From the NCBI GenBank assembly GCA_900545325.1, contig UQZE01000013.1, positions 1-25,788 of the forward strand: 25,788 bases of DNA, given 5' to 3'. Numbering within the stretch: position 1 is the first letter of the stretch; each line of letters opens with the position of its first letter. Below the pieces are notes generated by a model, which saw nothing but the letters and a program-made list of their open reading frames with translations, did no database searches and was not told the origin of the DNA. The position numbers and the translations under genes are program-made. Positions 16,470 through 23,434 of this stretch are shown here, piece by piece. This stretch comes from an uncultured Eubacteriales bacterium (GTDB lineage: Bacteria > Bacillota > Clostridia > Christensenellales > Borkfalkiaceae).

Positions 16470-19400
16470 TTATTTTTCCTCCGTTTTACGTTTCGATACG
16501 AAGAGCGCCGCTCCCGCGAGAACCGCGATGACCGCTACGGCAAGACCGCCCGCCTCCGCATGCGATTTGCACCCTTTGTCCTTATTCCCATCCGGTTCGG
16601 GCGACGGTTCGGGGTCGGTTTCTCCCGCGTCGAGGGCGGCCAGCTTATCCTGCGCCGCGGCAAGCAGTTTCTGATAGTTCGTCCCGTCGTAACCGCCCTG
16701 CACGAACTCTTTCTGTTCTGCGGAAAGGGTGTTGTAGATCATGGCGAGATCTTCGATCTCTTCCCTGTCTGCAAGAGTGATCGTTTCGGGCAGCGCCGCC
16801 GCGCGGTCCATAAAGTCGAGCGCGTTCTGCGCCGCCTGCACTTCGCCCGTTGCCGAGAGATACAGCCCCACGTAATTTTTCCAGATGTAGTTATCGTACC
16901 CCTCGTTGTTGGACGGTATCTGAATGGTTATATCCATCGAATCGCCCATCGCCTTGGGGAAGTTGTTGTATTCGTAAAGCGCGCCGCCTTCCTTTTCCGA
17001 AGCATAGCACTCGAGGATAGGCGCGGAAACCGAATTGATGATCAGTTTTTTGAGCGCGGGCATTTCGTAGAACGCCGCCGCGCCGATGATCTGCACGTGT
17101 TCGGGAAGCGTTACTTCTTCGAGATAGCGGTTGCCGGCAAAGGCGTAAGCGCCGATCTTCACGGTGCGCTTTTTCACCGAATAATTTTTATCGGTCTTTC
17201 CTTCGGGATAGCCGATAAGGGTGAACAGGTTGCCTTCGTTCTTGTAATACACTGCTCCGTCTTCGCTGAGGTAAACGGGGTTTTCCGCCGCCACCTCGAT
17301 TTCGCTGAGGCCTGCCGCGCCCGAAAACGCCTGTTCGGAAATGCTCGTGAGCGTAGCGGGCAGTTCGAGTTTTTTGATCTGCGTGCCGGAGAAAGCGTTT
17401 CTGCCGAGCGTTTCCGCAACGGGCAGGGAAACCGACGAAAGCGTGGCCGCGTTCATGAACGCTTCGTCGCCGATCGTTTCGGCCGCGCCGAGCGAAAGCG
17501 ACGTCAGCGACGTGCAGGCGGCGAAAGCTTTATCGCCTATCTCCGCAGCCGACGGAAGGTTGACTTCCGCAAGCGCGTTGCAGCCGTCGAAAGCGGAAAG
17601 CCCTATTTTGACGGCGTTTGGCAGATCGACCGAAACGATCGAACTGCAGAGGTTGAACGCGCCGTTTCCTACGGTTTTCACGGCGTCGGATTCCACGCTC
17701 TTCAGCCTGGTCTTTGTAAAGGCCGCCACTCCTATCGTTTCTATATTTTTAAAGTCGAATTCCTCTATCTTGGAAACGTTGAACGCATACGCGCCCACCG
17801 CCGTTACGCTTTCGGGAACTTCGATCGTCTGTATGGCCGTACCCGCGAAGGCATAATCGGCTATCTCCGTCAAAGCGGACGAGAGTTTTACGTTTTTGAG
17901 CGAGGTGCATCCGTAGAAGGTGCCTACGCCGAGTCTTTCCACGCTGTCGGGAATTACTATCGATTCGAGCGAGGTGCACGCCGCGAACATTTCGTCCGAA
18001 AGCATTTTCAGCGAAGAGCCGAGCTGCACGCTTTCCAGATCCTCGCACGTAGAGAACGCGCTTGTGCCCGCTTCTTCAAGACCGCTGCCCAGTTTCACCG
18101 AAGTGAACGCGCACTTGCTGAACGCAAATTCGCCGAGGTATTTTAAGCCGTCGGGCAAAACGAGCGATTTATCCGTCAGCGACGTGCATTGCGTGAACGC
18201 CCCCTTGCCGATATATTCGGTGTTTTCCGAGATCGGAAGAACGGTGATGGACGCCCCCGCGAAGGCGTAGTCGCCGATGTATTTTAAATTGTCGAAATCC
18301 GTTACCTGAACGGACGCCGCGGAATAGAAAGCGTAATCTTCTATGCGTTCCACGTTGTTGAGTTCGACCGTCCCCACTCTCGTGCTCGCCGCGAACGCCG
18401 ATTCGCCGATGGTGCGCACGCTGTCGGGCACCGTGAATCTCGTGGCGGACTTGCCGTAAGGATAAGCGACGAGCTTCGTCATGTTCCTGTCGTAGAGAAC
18501 GCCGTTTTCGGACGAGAGGTATTTGTTCCCCTCTTCCACGTTAAACGCCGTTACGCCGTTGCCGTAGAATGCGGCCATATCGGCTTCGGTAATCTTTGCG
18601 TCCTTATCTACGTTGACCGTTTTCAGGTTGTTATCGTTTGCGAACACCATCTGTCCGAGCACCGTTAAGTTCGCCGGCAGGGTGAATTCCGTCATCGCCG
18701 TGCAGCCGTAAAACGCGCGGGAGGCAATTTCGTAAACGCCGCCGCCGAAATTTACGTTTTTAAGGGCGGTACAGCTTTCAAACGCCTGTATTCCGATGGT
18801 GTCCACGTCTCCGAGGAAATTCACGTCGGTAAGCGAAGAACACAGATAGAAAGCGCCTGGACCTACGTTATCCGCGTAAATCGTAACCGAGGTAAGCCCC
18901 GTGCATTGCGTGAAGGCCGCAAGCCCCGTGGAGGTATGCGCGGGAATGACGAGTTCGGTCAGTCCGCTGCAGGCGGCGAAAGCGTAATCGCCCACGACGC
19001 CCACCTTGCCGAGGTTGACCGATTTCAGCCCCGAACAGAGCGTGAACGCCCTTTCCTTGATATACGTGGTGTGCGACAGGTCTATTTCGGTCAGGCTCGA
19101 ACAATTGTAAAACGCGAGCTGTCCGATCACCTTGACGTTTTCAAGATTGATTTTTTCCAAACTGGAACACCAGCCGAAAGCCCATGTCTGCACTTCTTCG
19201 CAAGACTCGGGCAGCACAACTTCCTCGAGGTTGGAACAGCCGTAAACGCTGGCCTCCATAATGTATTTCACTCCCTCGGGAATGATGATCTTCTTGATGT
19301 ACTCGTTGTTCATGAACGCGTACGGGTAAATGTAACTAATGCCGAGGTCGTCGGGGATTTCCACCACGCCGTTCTCGTCGCCGCGCCCTGTATACGAACG

Positions 19401-22400
19401 CAGATATACGCCGTCAACGGTGAATTCTTCCTTGACCTGCACCGAACAGTAAGCCGAAATATACGTGCCGTCCGCCGAAACGCGGATGGTCGCGCCGCCC
19501 GATTCCTTGGCGTAAACCGTCGCCCTGAAGGGATTGTCCTTATCCACGGTTACGGTAACGTCGCTGCTCGTGCTCGTCCATTCCACGGTTACGTCGTTTT
19601 CGTAATTATACGGTTCGACGGATACTTCCAGCGTGGCGCTCTCGCCCCTTTCGAGCGACAAGGCGGTATCGGAAAGTTTCAGCCCCGTGAGTTTGATGGT
19701 CGTTTCCTGCGAACCGACGTTTATTTTGAAGTTCAGGCGGACAGCGGGATCCTGCGCCGCATGCACCGTGATCATGGAGGAAGAGTTGGCTTTCAGCCCC
19801 GTAACGAGGCCGTCCTTCACTTCTACCGCTTCGGGATCGGAGCTTTCCCATACGAGGTCGTAAGTCTGGTAATCTTCAAAGTATTCGCCGTCTATCTCGG
19901 TGAAAATGCGGATATAGTCGTTGAGATCGAGCTGACCGTTGACCGCGATGCTGTATTCGTCCTTGGCGTTTCTCGTCTTTTCGAGTTTCATGACGTCAGA
20001 AGGCTCCAGCCGGACTTTATACGTGGAGGTGTTTTTCGCGTAGTCCATAAACTGCACGTACAGCTTGCCGCCGCAGTCGCGTATCTGTTTCCAGACGCTC
20101 GTTACGTTGAGCGTTACCGTGGTGGTCGCGTTGTATTCGCCCGTGATCGGCATAACGCCGCTCACTATGGGTTTCTGTCCGACCAGATTGCCCTCCGCGT
20201 CTATGCTGTCGTACGTGTAGACGATATACCCCTGCAGATAATGGTTATCGTAAACGTTGAAATCGATATAACGGTTGATATTGCCGTTGCTTCCCTCCAC
20301 TTCGCGCACTTTGGTGCCCGTGAGCACGGGGTTTTCGTTGTCCACCGTAAATTCAAAAGAGAAGGTATTCCTGTTATTCTGCTGTTCGCCGTCCCAGTCG
20401 AGGAAACATTCCATCGAGAAGACGTATTTCGAATTGTTTGCGAGGTTGAGTTCGCGGGCGTCGAATTCCACCATGATCGTTCCGCCCGTCTGCGAGCCGC
20501 CCGAAGAGTGCGATTTTCTCGCGTTGTAGTCGGTGTGGCTCCATATGAGTTCGTTTGTAACGCTGTCGCGGATTTCCATATCCACGTGTTTCGCGCCGCG
20601 GAGAAGCCCCGCGCTGATGATATAGAGCTGATAGTTTCCGCTCTCGCTCGTCGTAAGGGAGGCGTATCTTTCCAGCGTGGTCGGCATGGTGTAGCCGCTC
20701 GCGAGGTTGTATGAAAACGCGCCCATGCCCCAGGAGCCTATCTTTTCGTTGCCGCTCGAATCGGTGGTGGTGAACCCGGCCATCGGCAGGGTGCCGTACA
20801 CGTCCGCCACGAGCTTGTCTTCCGCGAGGACGGAATCGTCAATCGCGGACTCGCCCACTTCGTACGCCGTAACGTCCAGCATGGGCGCAGCAGTCCAGTC
20901 GCCGTAGAAAGCGAGGTACGGGAGGTTGAGGTCTATCTTGTCGGCGTTGAGCGATTCCAGCTCCACAAAGCCTTCCACGTACATGCCGTTTTTGAAGTTC
21001 TTGTCGAGATAAGCCTTGTCCTCCGCCGTAAGCCGCACCGTTACCGTAACGATCGCTTCGGAATAGCCCTGCAGGCTGAGCTTGCTGCCGTTGAGCGAAG
21101 CCTGTCCCTGCGTAGCCTTGACGCTGTAACTCTTTTCCGCGTCCTCGAAGAGATACGCCTTTTCCGCCACCGTCTTTCCGTCGCTCGACATGCTCTCCGT
21201 CATGACGACGGGATTGATGTTATAGCTGAGCGCGCTGCCCGAAACGTTTACGATATTGAAACGAATGGTATATTCGCCCGTTTTGGAGGGATCGTCGCCC
21301 AACGAGGCCTTCGGCTTGTTGGAGCCGTCCACCGTGAGATATGCCTTCGTGGAAACGGATTTTTTGATATCGGCAAGCCCCGCGCCCTGTTTTCTGGGGG
21401 AATACGGGTTGCCCTCCTCATTGTTGACGATGGTCGCGGTGCTCATCATCAGGCTGTAAGAAAGGTCGCGCACCTCGCTCGTCGTGAGGGTGCTGTCGAA
21501 GTTCTTAACGTATTCGCGCACCAAAATGAGCGCGCCCGCGAGGTTGGGGCACGCCATGGACGTGCCGCTGTACGTACCGTATTCGTCCGTGCCTGCGACG
21601 GAGGAATAGATTTCGCCGCCGTGCGCCGTGATGTCGGGCGAAAGCTGCAGGTTGGGGAGCACGCCCCAGGACGAGAAGTTGGACATAAACGGCCCGGCGA
21701 GGTAGGAGGTGGAAAACTTAAGCGTTCCCGACCCCTTGCCCACGAGATAATTGCCCATATCCATGGATACGGAACAGCTGGGAACGTATTCGCCCGTGCC
21801 GACCGACATATTGATGGTGCCCGAAACATTGTTGTATATGATCACGCCGACCGCGCCCTTTTCCTGCGCGATCTTCACCTTGTCTTCAAAGGAATTGGAA
21901 CCGCGCTTGACCACCGCGATCTTGCCCTTGACGTCCAGCCCGGAATAGTTGCCCGAAAGCCCGACGCCCGGCACAACCACGTAGCCGAATTCGCCTTCCG
22001 ACTTGTTTCCGAGAATGCCCGCGACGAAATCGTTTTCCTCTTCCTGTCCGACCTTTCTCGATTCGGTGAAGTAAATTTCCTTCTGTCCGTCCGCGACCAT
22101 GTACTTGGTCTTTACGCCGCTGATCGACGCGACGGCCAGCGCCGCGGGATAGGACGCGGGCGAACCGACCGTACCGGAATCTGGATTGCCGGCGAGGTTA
22201 GTGTCGCCGTGCGCGCCGCCCTGCGCGGAGGAATAATCGTTGCTCGCCGCCACGACGAGACATATGCCGGCCTGTTCTATCTTATCGTAAACTTCGTTTA
22301 CGCCCGCTTCGTCCTCTTCGCGCGTAAAGCCGCAGGACGTGCCTAAACTCATATTGATGGCGTCCACGCCGAGCGTAACGGCGTCGTTCAGCGCGGCGAG

Positions 22401-23390
22401 GATCGCTTCCTGCGTAGCGCCCTCGTCCGCATCCGAAAACACCTTAAACGTGGCGATCTGCGCTTTAGTCGCCACGCCCGTGATGGTATCCGACTTGCCC
22501 GCGATAATGCCCGCTACGTGCGTTCCGTGCGAGTTTACGGGATAAACGTTGGTGTCCTGGTCGGCGTAGTCGTAGGCGAAAGGCAGTTTTGAACTGATGT
22601 ACAGATCGTCCTCGTCTATATTTTCGTTGTTCGCCGCCGAAAGGTTGGTCGCGGCAAGGCTGCCGGCGGCCTCCGCCACGTCGTCCTTATCGATTGCGAG
22701 CGAATCGGGGTCGAGTTCCATGTCGAAAACTTCGTGCGTGTAATCCGTTCCCGTATCGAGCACGGCGACCACCGTGCCCGTGCCGTCGTAGCCCACGCCC
22801 TCGGAATTGAAGATACCCGTTTCGTGCACGTCCACTTCGTTTTCCGTGATGGCCTCGGGCACCGCGTAGGTATCCGAAAGCATAACGCGCTTGACGTTCG
22901 TCATATTTTCCAGCCGTCCGAGATCGCGGTAGCGTATTTTCGCGGAAAATCCGTTAAATACGGCGGAATAATCGTACCCCGCGTCCACAATGATGCGGTC
23001 GGCTGCGGAAAGCGCGTTTTCGCGGATCCTGTCAAGGCTCCTGAGGTTGGCCGCGCCCTCGCCGGTTTTCAGCGCGTCAGACACGGATACGTCTTTTTCC
23101 ATAGCGAAGTCGAGCATCGGCTTGCCGCTCAGTTCGACGATGACCGTAACTATGTCGTCGGGGCCGGGAGCGGCCGTTTCCTCCGTCATGTTGTTCAGCA
23201 TTTCGGACTGCGCAAGCGATTCCACCTGCCCGCTGACGTCCTCATACGAAACGCGCACGCCGTCGTTGACGGCGGCGGTATCCCTGCCGATCTCCGCGAA
23301 ACTCGGAAGTCCGATCCCCTGCAGTACAAGGCACATGATGCAAGCCGTGATGATCAGCAGATTCAAGCTTTTTTTGAAACTCTTTGACAT
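16470..23390 (-). CDS. Giant cell-surface subtilase (S8) with PA, Fn3, Ig-like and LRR domains
   Basis: A 2306-residue secreted serine protease of the lactocepin/C5a-peptidase type. The order is: Sec signal (1-32, probable cleavage after SFA), I9-like propeptide (about 78-175), then S8 catalytic domain with Asp212 (VLDTGTD), His288 (NSHGTHVAG), Asn384 (AASND) and Ser611 (YSGTSMACP). A PA insert lies at about 470-560. Fn3-like regions follow (about 685-1020), then Ig-like modules (about 1025-1228) and a BIG2-type module (1230-1320). A BspA LRR array of about 30 repeats runs from about 1345 to 2180, then a helical domain (2184-2253), an acidic Pro-rich linker and a tail with GC at 2273-2274, one TM helix and RKTEEK. 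The triad is complete, so it should be active. No LPXTG is present. ATG at 23388-23390 follows AAAGGAG. It likely cuts proteins at the cell surface to feed the downstream Opp importer. Confidence 0.94.
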   Translation of the reverse strand: MSKSFKKSLNLLIITACIMCLVLQGIGLPSFAEIGRDTAAVNDGVRVSYEDVSGQVESLAQSEMLNNMTEETAAPGPDDIVTVIVELSGKPMLDFAMEKDVSVSDALKTGEGAANLRSLDRIRENALSAADRIIVDAGYDYSAVFNGFSAKIRYRDLGRLENMTNVKRVMLSDTYAVPEAITENEVDVHETGIFNSEGVGYDGTGTVVAVLDTGTDYTHEVFDMELDPDSLAIDKDDVAEAAGSLAATNLSAANNENIDEDDLYISSKLPFAYDYADQDTNVYPVNSHGTHVAGIIAGKSDTITGVATKAQIATFKVFSDADEGATQEAILAALNDAVTLGVDAINMSLGTSCGFTREEDEAGVNEVYDKIEQAGICLVVAASNDYSSAQGGAHGDTNLAGNPDSGTVGSPASYPAALAVASISGVKTKYMVADGQKEIYFTESRKVGQEEENDFVAGILGNKSEGEFGYVVVPGVGLSGNYSGLDVKGKIAVVKRGSNSFEDKVKIAQEKGAVGVIIYNNVSGTINMSVGTGEYVPSCSVSMDMGNYLVGKGSGTLKFSTSYLAGPFMSNFSSWGVLPNLQLSPDITAHGGEIYSSVAGTDEYGTYSGTSMACPNLAGALILVREYVKNFDSTLTTSEVRDLSYSLMMSTATIVNNEEGNPYSPRKQGAGLADIKKSVSTKAYLTVDGSNKPKASLGDDPSKTGEYTIRFNIVNVSGSALSYNINPVVMTESMSSDGKTVAEKAYLFEDAEKSYSVKATQGQASLNGSKLSLQGYSEAIVTVTVRLTAEDKAYLDKNFKNGMYVEGFVELESLNADKIDLNLPYLAFYGDWTAAPMLDVTAYEVGESAIDDSVLAEDKLVADVYGTLPMAGFTTTDSSGNEKIGSWGMGAFSYNLASGYTMPTTLERYASLTTSESGNYQLYIISAGLLRGAKHVDMEIRDSVTNELIWSHTDYNARKSHSSGGSQTGGTIMVEFDARELNLANNSKYVFSMECFLDWDGEQQNNRNTFSFEFTVDNENPVLTGTKVREVEGSNGNINRYIDFNVYDNHYLQGYIVYTYDSIDAEGNLVGQKPIVSGVMPITGEYNATTTVTLNVTSVWKQIRDCGGKLYVQFMDYAKNTSTYKVRLEPSDVMKLEKTRNAKDEYSIAVNGQLDLNDYIRIFTEIDGEYFEDYQTYDLVWESSDPEAVEVKDGLVTGLKANSSSMITVHAAQDPAVRLNFKINVGSQETTIKLTGLKLSDTALSLERGESATLEVSVEPYNYENDVTVEWTSTSSDVTVTVDKDNPFRATVYAKESGGATIRVSADGTYISAYCSVQVKEEFTVDGVYLRSYTGRGDENGVVEIPDDLGISYIYPYAFMNNEYIKKIIIPEGVKYIMEASVYGCSNLEEVVLPESCEEVQTWAFGWCSSLEKINLENVKVIGQLAFYNCSSLTEIDLSHTTYIKERAFTLCSGLKSVNLGKVGVVGDYAFAACSGLTELVIPAHTSTGLAAFTQCTGLTSVTIYADNVGPGAFYLCSSLTDVNFLGDVDTIGIQAFESCTALKNVNFGGGVYEIASRAFYGCTAMTEFTLPANLTVLGQMVFANDNNLKTVNVDKDAKITEADMAAFYGNGVTAFNVEEGNKYLSSENGVLYDRNMTKLVAYPYGKSATRFTVPDSVRTIGESAFAASTRVGTVELNNVERIEDYAFYSAASVQVTDFDNLKYIGDYAFAGASITVLPISENTEYIGKGAFTQCTSLTDKSLVLPDGLKYLGEFAFSKCAFTSVKLGSGLEEAGTSAFSTCEDLESVQLGSSLKMLSDEMFAACTSLESIVIPDSVERLGVGTFYGCTSLKNVKLSSALTEIADYAFAGTAIQTIEVPESVTAVGAYAFNVSKIEEFDFKNIETIGVAAFTKTRLKSVESDAVKTVGNGAFNLCSSIVSVDLPNAVKIGLSAFDGCNALAEVNLPSAAEIGDKAFAACTSLTSLSLGAAETIGDEAFMNAATLSSVSLPVAETLGRNAFSGTQIKKLELPATLTSISEQAFSGAAGLSEIEVAAENPVYLSEDGAVYYKNEGNLFTLIGYPEGKTDKNYSVKKRTVKIGAYAFAGNRYLEEVTLPEHVQIIGAAAFYEMPALKKLIINSVSAPILECYASEKEGGALYEYNNFPKAMGDSMDITIQIPSNNEGYDNYIWKNYVGLYLSATGEVQAAQNALDFMDRAAALPETITLADREEIEDLAMIYNTLSAEQKEFVQGGYDGTNYQKLLAAAQDKLAALDAGETDPEPSPEPDGNKDKGCKSHAEAGGLAVAVIAVLAGAALFVSKRKTEEK

Positions 23391-23411
23391 TCTGTTCTCC
23401 TTTGGTAGCCT

Positions 23412-23427
23412 GCGGCGTCAACGCCGC
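23412..23427. repeat. Small hairpin in the LRR-protease intergenic gap
   Basis: A 6-bp perfect inverted repeat (GCGGCG at 23412-23417, CGCCGC at 23422-23427, loop of four) lies in the 44-nt gap between the partial LRR gene and the protease ribosome binding site. No T-tract follows on the minus strand, so readthrough is expected. It could protect or separate the two parts of the message. Confidence 0.45.
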
Positions 23428-23434
23428 TTATCTT

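Noticed and set aside
16770..16800. LPETI in the protease tail as a sortase signal
   Set aside because: It lacks the final Gly, lies inside a helical domain and is about 80 residues before the TM helix.
16374..18146. 590-codon plus-strand open frame opposite the protease 3' end
   Set aside because: Overlaps coding LRR repeats on the minus strand; composition and lack of motifs mark it as a shadow.
18906..20714. 602-codon plus-strand open frame inside the protease gene
   Set aside because: Length comes from codon bias of the opposite strand. The minus-strand frame encodes continuous Ig-like and LRR domains, while this one has no domain or signal.
23412..23427. Hairpin before the protease gene as a terminator
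   Set aside because: The stem is only 6 bp and no T-tract follows on the transcribed strand.
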